A stretch of 37,500 bases of DNA from Nonomuraea antri (GCF_013283785.1 NZ_JABCPZ010000092.1:1-37500), one strand, 5' to 3'; positions 23,702-30,795 are shown, counted from the first letter of the stretch. The notes: generated by a model from the letters alone, not told the origin. A program made the numbers and translations.

Positions 23702-24096
23702 CCGACCAGCCTGCGAGCCTGGAGGCGCGGCGGCGGCTGGCTGAGGCGCAGCGGCGGGTGGTCGAGGCGCTGGTGGCGGGCGGTGATCCGCCCGAGGGGT
23801 TCGACGTCAGGAGGTTCGCCGCCCAGTCGTCCAGCCTGATCGCCAAGCGCCGCAGCGTCGTGGCCAGGCTGCGCCCGGACGCCGCCATGGCCGCGGGTCC
23901 CGAGCTGGCGGCGCACTTCGCCGCCTACGCCAGGGCCAGGAGCGCGCCGCCGCCCGGCTACCGGGCCGACGCCGACGACTTCGCCGCCTGGCTGCGCGAG
24001 CGCGGCCTGATGCCGGAGCCGGATCCGGAGCAGGAGCCGCGAACCCCCCGCCGCTGGTGGTCTCGCCTCTTGTCACGAAATATCGAGACATCCTAG
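23698..24096 (+). CDS. Small partner protein of the MNIO enzyme
   Basis: 132 residues. Its ATG overlaps the MNIO stop (ATGA, 23698-23701), so the two are translated together. The sequence is helical and basic: 'RRRLAEAQRRVVEALVAGG', 'FDVRRFAAQSSSLIAKRRSV' and 'DDFAAWLRERG'. I recall this 'A..L..KR...VARLRP...F..YA......D...FA.WL' pattern from proteins next to actinobacterial DUF692 genes (SCO6045-like), but could not check it. By analogy with MbnC or DUF2063 partners of other MNIO enzymes, it may recognise and deliver the substrate tail. The last 12 codons use atypical A/T-ending codons and contain a motif that recurs at 24380. Confidence 0.8.
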   Translation: MTDQPASLEARRRLAEAQRRVVEALVAGGDPPEGFDVRRFAAQSSSLIAKRRSVVARLRPDAAMAAGPELAAHFAAYARARSAPPPGYRADADDFAAWLRERGLMPEPDPEQEPRTPRRWWSRLLSRNIETS

Positions 24097-24392
24097 GTTT
24101 TGTGGGTGATCGTAGACGCGCACCAGCACTTCTGGAACCTCGAAACGGTCGACTACCCCTGGCTGACCCCCGACCTCGGAATCCTCCACCGCACCTACGG
24201 CCCGGAGGACCTGATGCCGGAACTGGCCGCTGCCGGGGTGGACCGTACGGTGCTGGTGCAGGCGGCCGACTCCCTGGCGGAGACGGACGCGATGCTCGCC
24301 CTGGCCGACGCGCACGACTTCATCGCGGGCGTGGTCGGCTGGGTGCCGCTGGACCGGCCCGAGGAGGCGGCCCACCAGATCACGAAATATCG
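24073..24392. repeat. 13-bp AT-rich motif repeated 307 bp apart
   Basis: TCACGAAATATCG occurs at 24073-24085, just before the amidohydrolase start, and at 24380-24392, inside that gene. The similarity continues (ACATCC, then TTTGT). Such A/T-rich identity in a very GC-rich setting is unlikely by chance. It may be a pair of regulatory sites or a small duplication. Confidence 0.5.
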
Positions 24393-24933
24393 GAAACATC
24401 CGAAGTTTGTCGGCGTCCGGCACCTCATCCACGACGAACCCGACCCCGACTGGCTGGTCCAGGACACCGTCCTGGAATCGCTCGGCCTGCTCGCCGCGAC
24501 CGGCCTGACCCTCGACGTGGTCTCCCGGCTGCCCCGCCACCTCGACCACGTGGTCACGCTGGCCGAACGCCACCCCACGCTGAAGATCGTCATCGACCAT
24601 CTGTCGAAACCCGGCATCAGGGACGGCCGCTGGGAGCCCTGGGCCTCGGGCCTGGCCCGCGCCGCGGCGCTGCCCACCGTTCACGCCAAGGTCTCCGGGC
24701 TGGTCACCGAGGCCGACCATGACCGCTGGACGGTCGCCGACCTGCGCCCGTACGTCGAGCACGCGATCGAGGTGTTCGGCCCGCGACGGCTGATGTACGG
24801 CAGCGACTGGCCGGTGGCGCTGCCGGCGGCCGGCTATCAGCAGGTCTGGGCGGCGGCCCGCGAGCTGCTCGGCGAAACCGACCGTGACCAGGTGTTCGGC
24901 GGGACGGCCGGGCGTTTCTACGGGTTTAGCTGA
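24106..24933 (+). CDS. Amidohydrolase family protein (fuconolactonase/PDC-lactonase type)
   Basis: 275 residues if started at the GTG at 24106 ('MIVDAHQHFWNL'); a TTG at 24100 is the alternative. The N-terminal 'DAHQHFW' supplies the first metal histidines. A central 'VGVRHLIHDEPDPDW' and 'IDHLSKPG' follow, and the C-terminal 'LMYGSDWPV' holds the catalytic aspartate. This pattern fits the amidohydrolase-2 group that includes L-fucono-1,5-lactonase and 2-pyrone-4,6-dicarboxylate lactonase. The exact lactone or ester is not predictable from context. It starts within 10 nt of the MNIO partner gene and may share its transcript. Confidence 0.9.
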   Translation: MIVDAHQHFWNLETVDYPWLTPDLGILHRTYGPEDLMPELAAAGVDRTVLVQAADSLAETDAMLALADAHDFIAGVVGWVPLDRPEEAAHQITKYRKHPKFVGVRHLIHDEPDPDWLVQDTVLESLGLLAATGLTLDVVSRLPRHLDHVVTLAERHPTLKIVIDHLSKPGIRDGRWEPWASGLARAAALPTVHAKVSGLVTEADHDRWTVADLRPYVEHAIEVFGPRRLMYGSDWPVALPAAGYQQVWAAARELLGETDRDQVFGGTAGRFYGFS

Positions 24934-24957
24934 CTTTGCCGCGGATACCTTGCAGGA

Positions 24958-25515
24958 GTGGGTGGACTACGCTGCGTCGATGGATCATATCTGACCGTCA
25001 CGCCCGTCGCGTGCACGGACAGCGTCGGCACGCCGTACGAGATCACCCTCGAACTCCATCGTGACGGCACGCCGTACGGCACCGTGGGCGAGCGGTGCGG
25101 CTGGCTGCTGGCGCGCCTGGCCCGCGGCGTCGACGAGGCGCGGGCGGGCCGCGGCGAGGCCAGGGCGTGGCCCGATCCCGACGACAGGTTCCCCGACGAG
25201 GAGCCCGACAGCGAACTGTTCTCCTTCCGTTATCGCACCAGGTCGGGCGTGGTCGGCGGTGGCGAGCTGCGCTGCTGGCTCAGGACGATCCCGATCTGGA
25301 TGCCCGACCGGGGCCGGCGCGGCGAGTGGCGGCTGACCCGCAGGGCCTACGTGGAGGCCTGGGGCGCCACGGGTGTGGGCATGCGCGCGGTGCTGACCTC
25401 GGCCGAGCTGTCGGTGTTCGTCCGCGGCCTGGTGGACGAGGCCGAGGGCTGCCTGGGTGTAAGAGATCTGTGCAGGAATCCGGTTGGGGGGCCAGGCAGG
25501 GGCGAAAGGCGGTGA
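24958..25515 (+). CDS. Hypothetical protein
   Basis: 185 residues from the GTG at 24958, 24 nt after the amidohydrolase stop; AGGAG directly precedes it, so the exact start is not sure. The sequence appears soluble and mixed alpha/beta: 'YEITLELHRDGTPYGTVGER', an acidic 'PDPDDRFPDEEPDSELF', and 'LRCWLRTIPIWMPDRG'. It has no signal peptide, membrane helix or recognised catalytic motif. Codon bias is strong and typical. It precedes the cis-prenyltransferase by 55 nt on the same strand. No function is assigned. Confidence 0.7.
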   Translation: MGGLRCVDGSYLTVTPVACTDSVGTPYEITLELHRDGTPYGTVGERCGWLLARLARGVDEARAGRGEARAWPDPDDRFPDEEPDSELFSFRYRTRSGVVGGGELRCWLRTIPIWMPDRGRRGEWRLTRRAYVEAWGATGVGMRAVLTSAELSVFVRGLVDEAEGCLGVRDLCRNPVGGPGRGERR

Positions 25516-25570
25516 TAATTGCCTGTTGGGTCATTCGACCAAAGGCACAGCACCGCTGGGAGGGGACTCC

Positions 25571-26332
25571 GTGGGCCTGCGCGATCTGGTCTACCGGCTG
25601 TACGAACACCGGCTGGAGGCCAAGCTGTCGAAAGACAGCATTCCCCGGCATGTCGGGGTCATCATCGACGGCAACCGCCGCTGGGCACGAGCCATGGGCA
25701 TGCGTGACGTCGCCACGGGCCACCGCAAGGGCGCCGACAAGATCTCCGAGCTGCTCGGCTGGTGCCGCGAGACGGGGGTCGAGGTCGTCACCGTCTGGAT
25801 GTTGTCCAACGACAACCTCAACCGGCCACGCGAGGAGTTGGAGCCGCTGCTGGGCATCATCGAGGACGTGACACAGGAGCTGGTGGCCGAGGGCTGGCGG
25901 ATCAGCCCGGTGGGGGCGTTGGACCTGCTCCCGGACCGAACGGCGAATGTCCTCAAAAATGCAAAAGAAGCAACATCGCACCGTCCAGGCCTGATTGTGA
26001 ACGTTGCAGTTGGGTATGGAGGAAGGCGTGAGATTGCCGATGCGGTGCGCTCACTCCTCCAGGAGCAAGCGAGCAAGGGGGCCAGCATCGAGGACCTCGT
26101 CGAGGTACTCGATGTGGAGCACATCGCGGAGCATCTCTACACTCGCGGCCAGCCCGATCCGGACCTCCTCATCCGGACCTCGGGCGAGCAACGCCTGTCG
26201 GGCTTCATGCTGTGGCAGAGCGCTCATTCCGAGTTCTACTTCCACGAGGCCTACTGGCCTGACTTCCGCCGGGTGGACTTCCTGCGGGCGTTGCGTGACT
26301 ACGCTGCGAGACACCGACGTTACGGTTCCTGA
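25571..26332 (+). CDS. uppS: Cis-prenyltransferase (isoprenyl transferase)
   Basis: 253 residues from the GTG at 25571, with GGGAGGGG (25558-25565) 5 nt upstream; the longer open frame is rejected. Cis-prenyltransferase motifs are complete: catalytic D33 in 'IIDGNRRWAR', 'SNDNLNRP', 'LLIRTSGEQRLSGFMLWQ' and 'SEFYFHEAYWPDFR'. Such enzymes add isopentenyl units in cis. The N-terminus ('LRDLVYRLYEHRLEAKL') and the linkage with phoH, mca and yyaL recall M. tuberculosis Rv1086, a short-chain Z-prenyl (Z,E-farnesyl) synthase. It may therefore supply the primer for the long-chain enzyme rather than make undecaprenyl diphosphate itself. Codons near 25955-25985 are unusually A-rich. Confidence 0.93.
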   Translation: MGLRDLVYRLYEHRLEAKLSKDSIPRHVGVIIDGNRRWARAMGMRDVATGHRKGADKISELLGWCRETGVEVVTVWMLSNDNLNRPREELEPLLGIIEDVTQELVAEGWRISPVGALDLLPDRTANVLKNAKEATSHRPGLIVNVAVGYGGRREIADAVRSLLQEQASKGASIEDLVEVLDVEHIAEHLYTRGQPDPDLLIRTSGEQRLSGFMLWQSAHSEFYFHEAYWPDFRRVDFLRALRDYAARHRRYGS

Positions 26333-26365
26333 GACGACATCTGGGTATTCAGGACGTAACGTGGA

Positions 26366-26520
26366 GAGTGTCCGGTCGCAGACCAGACACTCCGGAGAGG
26401 GCCCGCCTTTGCACCAACACTTGCCGAGGGGGCCGGAACCCGGCGCCGTCGGCAGGCGAGCGAAGCGGGTCCGGTCCGATTCCCACCTCGTCTGCAGGGT
26501 GCCCGTCACCATGGGCGCCC
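26366..26520 (+). promoter_or_regulatory. Structured leader of the phoH gene
   Basis: Three hairpins lie in the 200-bp spacer before 26533. The first pairs GAGTGTC (26366-26372) with GACACTC (26386-26392), with an inner GTC/GAC. The second pairs TGCCGA (26422-26427) with TCGGCA (26449-26454). The third pairs GGGTGCCC with GGGCGCCC just before the ribosome binding site GGGGGAG. No known riboswitch class was matched. The first hairpin could also end uppS transcription. Confidence 0.4.
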
Positions 26521-26532
26521 GGGGGAGAACGT

Positions 26533-27852
26533 GTGGCAGTGTCCTCGAGCAACCCTTCGACCAAGAACGCCAAGCGGACCTACGTGCTCGACACCTCGGT
26601 CCTGCTGGCCGACCCGGCGGCCATGACCCGCTTCGCGGAACACGACGTGGTCCTTCCGATCGTCGTGATCACCGAACTTGAGGGGAAGCGGCACCATCCC
26701 GAACTCGGTTACTTCGCCAGAAAGGCCCTGCGTTACCTCGACGACCTGCGGCTCCAGTACGGCCGGCTGGACGAGCCGATGCCGACGGGCGACGGCACGA
26801 TCAGGGTCGAGCTCAACCACAGCGATCCGTCCATCCTGCCCGTCGGCTTCCGCCTCGGAGACAACGACACCCGCATCCTGACCGTGGCCCGCTCGCTGGC
26901 CGCCGAGGGCTGTGACGTGGTCCTGGTGTCCAAGGATCTGCCGCTGCGGGTCAAGGCCGGCTCGATCGGGCTGGCGGCCGAGGAGTACCGGGCCGAGCTG
27001 GTGGTGGAGTCCGGCTGGACGGGCATGGCCGAGATCCAGGTGACCGCCGAGGACGTCGAGACGCTCTTCGAGCACGGCACCGCCGACCTGGAGGAGGCCA
27101 GGGAACTGCCCGCGCACACCGGCCTGCGGCTGCTGTCGGCCAGGGGCTCGGCGCTCGGCCGGGTGCTGCCGGACAAGTCGGTGCGCCTGGTGCGCGGCGA
27201 CCGCGAGGTCTTCGGCCTGCACGGCCGCTCCGCCGAGCAGCGCATCGCGCTCGACCTGCTGATGGACCCCGAGATCGGCATCGTCTCGCTGGGCGGGCGG
27301 GCCGGCACCGGCAAGTCGGCGCTGGCGCTCTGCGCGGGCCTGGAGGCCGTCCTGGAGCGCCGCCAGCACCGCAAGGTGGTCGTCTTCCGTCCCCTGTACG
27401 CGGTGGGCGGCCAGGAGCTGGGCTACCTGCCCGGCACCGAGGGCGAGAAGATGGGCCCCTGGGCGCAGGCGGTCTACGACACGCTCGGCGCCATCACCTC
27501 GCCCGAGGTGATCGAGGAGGTGCTCGACCGGGGCATGCTCGAGGTGCTCCCGCTAACCCACATCCGCGGCCGCTCGCTGCACGACGCGTTCGTGATCGTG
27601 GACGAGGCCCAGTCGCTGGAACGTGGCGTCCTGCTGACCGTGCTGAGCAGGATCGGGGCCAACTCCAGGGTGGTGCTCACCCACGACATCGCCCAGCGCG
27701 ACAACCTGCGGGTCGGCAGGCACGACGGCGTGGTGGCGGTGGTGGAGAAGCTGAAGGGCCACCCGCTCTTCGCGCACGTCACGCTGACCAGGTCCGAGCG
27801 CTCGCCGATCGCGGCCCTGGTGACGGAGATGCTGGAGGACATCAACCTGTAG
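26533..27852 (+). CDS. PIN-PhoH protein (PhoH2)
   Basis: 439 residues from the GTG at 26533, with GGGGGAG 5 nt upstream. The N-terminal PIN ribonuclease domain (about residues 14-150) has acidic residues D20 ('YVLDTS'), E48 ('ITELEGK'), D110/D112 ('GDNDTR') and D135. The C-terminal PhoH ATPase domain (about 225-439) has Walker A 'GGRAGTGKS' (254-262) and Walker B 'VIVDEAQ' (from 354). PhoH2 proteins of mycobacteria are ATP-dependent RNA unwinding nucleases, and the same activity is likely here. No separate antitoxin gene precedes it, but the leader is structured. It ends 44 bp before a strong inverted repeat shared with the convergent lipoprotein gene. Confidence 0.95.
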   Translation: MAVSSSNPSTKNAKRTYVLDTSVLLADPAAMTRFAEHDVVLPIVVITELEGKRHHPELGYFARKALRYLDDLRLQYGRLDEPMPTGDGTIRVELNHSDPSILPVGFRLGDNDTRILTVARSLAAEGCDVVLVSKDLPLRVKAGSIGLAAEEYRAELVVESGWTGMAEIQVTAEDVETLFEHGTADLEEARELPAHTGLRLLSARGSALGRVLPDKSVRLVRGDREVFGLHGRSAEQRIALDLLMDPEIGIVSLGGRAGTGKSALALCAGLEAVLERRQHRKVVVFRPLYAVGGQELGYLPGTEGEKMGPWAQAVYDTLGAITSPEVIEEVLDRGMLEVLPLTHIRGRSLHDAFVIVDEAQSLERGVLLTVLSRIGANSRVVLTHDIAQRDNLRVGRHDGVVAVVEKLKGHPLFAHVTLTRSERSPIAALVTEMLEDINL

Positions 27853-27896
27853 GACGTCACGCGGTTAGGACGTAACGCTGCAGGACGACGCCCCCG

Positions 27897-27931
27897 AGGA
27901 CTTCATCCCGTCGGACGCGGGATGAAGTCCT
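27897..27931. terminator. Perfect 14-bp hairpin between convergent genes
   Basis: AGGACTTCATCCCG (27897-27910) and CGGGATGAAGTCCT (27918-27931) form a perfect stem with a 7-nt loop. It lies after phoH and contains the last codons and stop of the minus-strand lipoprotein gene (27903). There is no T-tract on either side. It probably stops transcription from both directions. Confidence 0.75.
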
Positions 27932-28430
27932 TGCAGATGTGCTGACCCTCCATCTTGGGCGTCCGGGTGTCGCTCTCCCGGACGATCTTGACCTCGGCGA
28001 TCGCGGCGTCCAGCTGCGCGGTGCAGACGATCTGGGCCTTGCCGAGCTTGGTCAGCGTGCCCTCGCCCTTGATGTAGACGGTCAGCGTCGAGGTGCGTGG
28101 GTAGATCACCTCGTCGCGCAGCAGCGGCTTGAGCGAGTCCTTGATCCGCAGGAAGGTGAAACCCCGCAGGGCGGTGTCGCGATCGCGCAGCGGCTTGGAC
28201 GAGGCCGCGAACAGCGCGCCGAGCAGGCTGTCGACCGTGCCGCTCTCGACGTCGGCCGGCTCCCTGGTCAGCTCGCCGTCCTTGAGCAGGTAGATCGTCT
28301 TGGTCGGCGGCGGCAGGTCGATCGTCGGCGCCCGGCCCCGGTTCTCCACGTCCGTGGGCGAGATGCCGCAGCCCTGGACGGCGGCCGCGAGCGCGGCGAC
28401 GGCGGCGAGCACGGCCACGGCGCGTTTCAT
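27903..28430 (-). CDS. Lipoprotein of the two-component operon
   Basis: 175 residues. The signal peptide ('MKRAVAVLAAVAALAAAVQG') ends at a lipobox-like VQGC with Cys21, so it is probably a membrane-anchored extracytoplasmic lipoprotein. The mature part is 'PPPTKTIYLLKDGELTREPA' followed by a domain reminiscent of GerMN-type sensor modules ('LTVYIKGEGTLTKLGKAQIV'). Its ATG overlaps the kinase stop (ATGA), so it is co-translated with the two-component pair. By analogy with LpqB of MtrAB or CseA of CseBC, it may tune the sensor kinase. That role is inferred. Confidence 0.85.
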   Translation of the reverse strand: MKRAVAVLAAVAALAAAVQGCGISPTDVENRGRAPTIDLPPPTKTIYLLKDGELTREPADVESGTVDSLLGALFAASSKPLRDRDTALRGFTFLRIKDSLKPLLRDEVIYPRTSTLTVYIKGEGTLTKLGKAQIVCTAQLDAAIAEVKIVRESDTRTPKMEGQHICKDFIPRPTG

Positions 28431-29857
28431 GAGAGCGGCGCGTTTCGTGAGTGCGGCAGCCAGACCGTGAACAGGGTGCCGGGATTCTGCCTGCGCACCG
28501 AGATCGTGCCGCCGTGCAGGAGCACGTTGGCCTTGGTGATGGCCAGCCCGAGCCCGCTGCCCTGGCTGCGCGCCCGGCCCGCGCCCGCCTTGAAGAAGCG
28601 GTCGAAGACGTGTGCCAGCGCCTCCTGCGGGATGCCCGCCCCGTGGTCGCGCACCTTCACCTCCAGCCCGTTCTCCGTGCCCCTGGCGCTGACCAGCACC
28701 GGGGGCTCCCCGTGTTTGAGCGCGTTGCCCACCAGGTTGGCCACGATGACGTCGAAACGCCTGGGGTCGACGCCGACGGTCAGGCTCCGCGCGCAGTTCA
28801 CCCTGACCTTCTCCGTCCAGCCTCTCACCTCCAGGCAGTCCTGGATGGCGTCGGCCACGTTCACCGGCTCCAGGTTGAGCGTGGCCGTGCCCGCGTCGAA
28901 CCTGCTCACCTCGATGAGGTGCTCGACCAGCTCGCGCAGCCGCTCGATCTCGCGCAGCACCAGCCGCACGGCCTCGGCCGGCGCGTGGGGGAGCCTGGCG
29001 GCCTCCTCGGAGAGCATGTCGGCCACGGCCGTCATCGCGGTCAGCGGGGTACGCAGCTCGTGCGAGACGTCGGCGACGAACCTGCGCGACATCGCCTCCA
29101 GCGAGCGCAGCTCGGACACGCTCAGCTCAAGGGCCGCCGCCGCGTCGTTGAACCTGGCCGTCAGCTCGGCCAGCTCGTCCTGGCCGTGCACGGGCAGCCG
29201 GGTGTCGAGCCGGCCCTGGCCGAGCGCCTGCGCGGCCGCGCTGAGCCGTCTGACGGGCAGCAGCACCTGCCTGGCCGACAGCAGCGCCACGCCCAGCGCC
29301 ACCAGCACGATGACCGCGCCGCCCTGGGCGAGGGTGTTCCTGAGCGTGGCGAGCTGGTCCTCGTCGTCGTCCAGCGGGAAGAAGACGAACGCGCGCAGCC
29401 CGGTCGGCTCGGGGACGCCGTCCTCCTTGCGGTAGACCTCGGCGCCCACGATGAAGTACAGCCGGCCCCGGACGATCTTGCGCTGGGTGACCAGGCTCTG
29501 CTTGGCCCGGCCGTACAGCTCGCCGGGCACGTCGGCCAGGTTCAGCGGGCCGCGGGCGAACGACAGGCTGCGGTACTCGATCAGCACGCTGCGGCCGGGC
29601 GCCATCAGCGTCTGGCCGAGCCGTTCGAGATTCCTGCTGTTGGGCGGGGCCTCGCCGGTCCTGAGCGTGCCGACGGGGAAGTCGACGCGGCCGAGCTCCT
29701 TGGTCACCAGCTCGATCGAGGTGCTCTCGGCCCGCCGCACGAGCGCGGTCTTGGCCAGCTCGTAGCCGATGGTGGCGACCATGAAGGACGCGGCGACGGC
29801 GACCAGGGTGAAGGTGATGACCAGGCGTGCCCGCAGCCCGGTGGGGCGTGGGATCAC
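28427..29857 (-). CDS. Membrane sensor histidine kinase
   Basis: 476 residues from a GTG that overlaps the regulator stop (GTGA, 29854-29857). Two membrane helices (about residues 11-31 and 178-197) flank an extracytoplasmic sensor domain of about 145 residues. HAMP spans about 198-250, with the dimerisation domain and phospho-accepting H266 in 'VADVSHELRTPLTAM'. The HATPase domain has the N-box 'NLVGNALKHG', the G1 box 'DHGAGIP' and 'SGLGLAITK'. It autophosphorylates in response to an unknown envelope signal and passes phosphate to the adjacent regulator. The order regulator-kinase-lipoprotein recalls envelope-stress systems such as CseBC, but the homology is not specific enough to name it. 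Confidence 0.95.
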   Translation of the reverse strand: MIPRPTGLRARLVITFTLVAVAASFMVATIGYELAKTALVRRAESTSIELVTKELGRVDFPVGTLRTGEAPPNSRNLERLGQTLMAPGRSVLIEYRSLSFARGPLNLADVPGELYGRAKQSLVTQRKIVRGRLYFIVGAEVYRKEDGVPEPTGLRAFVFFPLDDDEDQLATLRNTLAQGGAVIVLVALGVALLSARQVLLPVRRLSAAAQALGQGRLDTRLPVHGQDELAELTARFNDAAAALELSVSELRSLEAMSRRFVADVSHELRTPLTAMTAVADMLSEEAARLPHAPAEAVRLVLREIERLRELVEHLIEVSRFDAGTATLNLEPVNVADAIQDCLEVRGWTEKVRVNCARSLTVGVDPRRFDVIVANLVGNALKHGEPPVLVSARGTENGLEVKVRDHGAGIPQEALAHVFDRFFKAGAGRARSQGSGLGLAITKANVLLHGGTISVRRQNPGTLFTVWLPHSRNAPLS

Positions 29858-30534
29858 GGGGGGCTGAACCGGTAGCCGAACCCGCGCACGGTGTGGATGA
29901 AGACCGGCTCGGCCGGGCGGGGCTCGATCTTCGCGCGTACCCGCTGGACGCAGGCGTCGACCAGCCGGGAGTCCGCGACGTGCGTGTGGTCCCAGACCAC
30001 CCGCAGCAGGTAGCGGCGGTTGAGCACCTGGCCGGGGTGGCGGACCAGCTCCAGCAGCAGGCGCAGCTCGGTCGGCGTCAGGTGGATCTCCTTGCCGGCC
30101 AGCGTGACCTTGAGCGCGCCCCGGTCGATCACCAGGTCGCCGAAGGTGATCCGGTCGGAGGACGCGGACTCGGCGCGGCGCAGGATGGCCCGGATACGGG
30201 CGTCCAGGACCCTCGGCTCGACCGGTTTGACCACGTAGTCGTCCGCGCCGGCCTCCAGGCCCACCACCACGTCCAGGTCGTCGCCGCGGGCGGTGAGCAT
30301 GATGACGGGCAGCTGGTCGAGTTTGCGGATGCGGCGGCACACCTCGACGCCGTCGATGCCGGGCAGCATCACGTCCAGTATCGCGATCTCCGGGCGGCGG
30401 GCCCTGATGTGGTCGAGCGCCTCCTCTCCCGTCGCGTACGAGGTGACGGAGTGCCCCTGACGGGTCAGCGCGAGCTCGAGAGCCGTGCGCACCGAGGGAT
30501 CGTCTTCGACGAGAAGGATGCCAGCCACGGGCAC
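29854..30534 (-). CDS. OmpR-family response regulator
   Basis: 226 residues from the GTG at 30534; a GTG at 30528 ('MAGILLVEDD') is equally good. The receiver domain has acidic pocket D11/D12, phospho-acceptor D54 ('AILDVMLPGIDG'), T81 and K103. The winged-helix effector domain has 'IHLTPTELRLLLELVRHPG' and ends 'VFIHTVRGFGYRFSPP'. Neither start has a good ribosome binding site. A TAATGT -10-like box (30533-30538) lies almost on the start, so the transcript may be nearly leaderless. Upstream are four TGTCAC-type half-sites (30547-30599), which could be autoregulatory sites. Confidence 0.95.
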   Translation of the reverse strand: MPVAGILLVEDDPSVRTALELALTRQGHSVTSYATGEEALDHIRARRPEIAILDVMLPGIDGVEVCRRIRKLDQLPVIMLTARGDDLDVVVGLEAGADDYVVKPVEPRVLDARIRAILRRAESASSDRITFGDLVIDRGALKVTLAGKEIHLTPTELRLLLELVRHPGQVLNRRYLLRVVWDHTHVADSRLVDACVQRVRAKIEPRPAEPVFIHTVRGFGYRFSPP

Positions 30535-30546
30535 ATTATTAATCCA

Positions 30547-30599
30547 TGTCACGAATGCCCGGGTTATGTCACTGAACTGTGACAAGTCGAGCATGTCAC
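30547..30599. promoter_or_regulatory. TGTCAC repeats upstream of the response regulator
   Basis: TGTCAC occurs at 30547-30552, 30567-30572 and 30594-30599, and inverted (GTGACA) at 30579-30584. The middle pair forms a 6+6 palindrome with a 6-bp spacer. The first two copies are 20 bp apart. They lie within 70 bp of the regulator start, as expected for regulator binding sites. Confidence 0.45.
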
Positions 30600-30672
30600 T
30601 CGGACGAACAAGGGACAGCCTGAGAACCGGCCTCCCTTCGGCAGCGGGCGCCCGAAGGGGGGTCACGATCGA

Positions 30673-30688
30673 TGTGAGGAAAATCACA
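30673..30688. promoter_or_regulatory. CRP/GlxR-type binding site
   Basis: TGTGAggaaaaTCACA matches the CRP-family consensus TGTGA-N6-TCACA exactly. It lies in the 261-bp region between the divergent response regulator and the transglycosylase-like gene, 108 bp before the latter. A hairpin CCTGCT/AGCAGG (30712-30734) follows. Confidence 0.6.
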
Positions 30689-30795
30689 CTCTTTTGGAAA
30701 CATGCCCCTTACCTGCTGGTTAGCCAAGAGCAGGCCAAGCAAATACCTTGTTTCGGTTGCGGACCACCCCCCAGGACAGGGCAAGCTCATGGGTC

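Noticed and set aside
26465..26500. tRNA T-arm-like stretch (GGTCCGATTCCCACC)
   Set aside because: It lacks the GTTCRA T-loop, and no acceptor or anticodon arm could be assembled around it.
30600..30795. Possible c-di-AMP (ydaO) riboswitch before the wall-enzyme gene
   Set aside because: Actinobacterial wall hydrolases often carry one, but its conserved core sequences could not be found here or before the NlpC/P60 gene at 16739.
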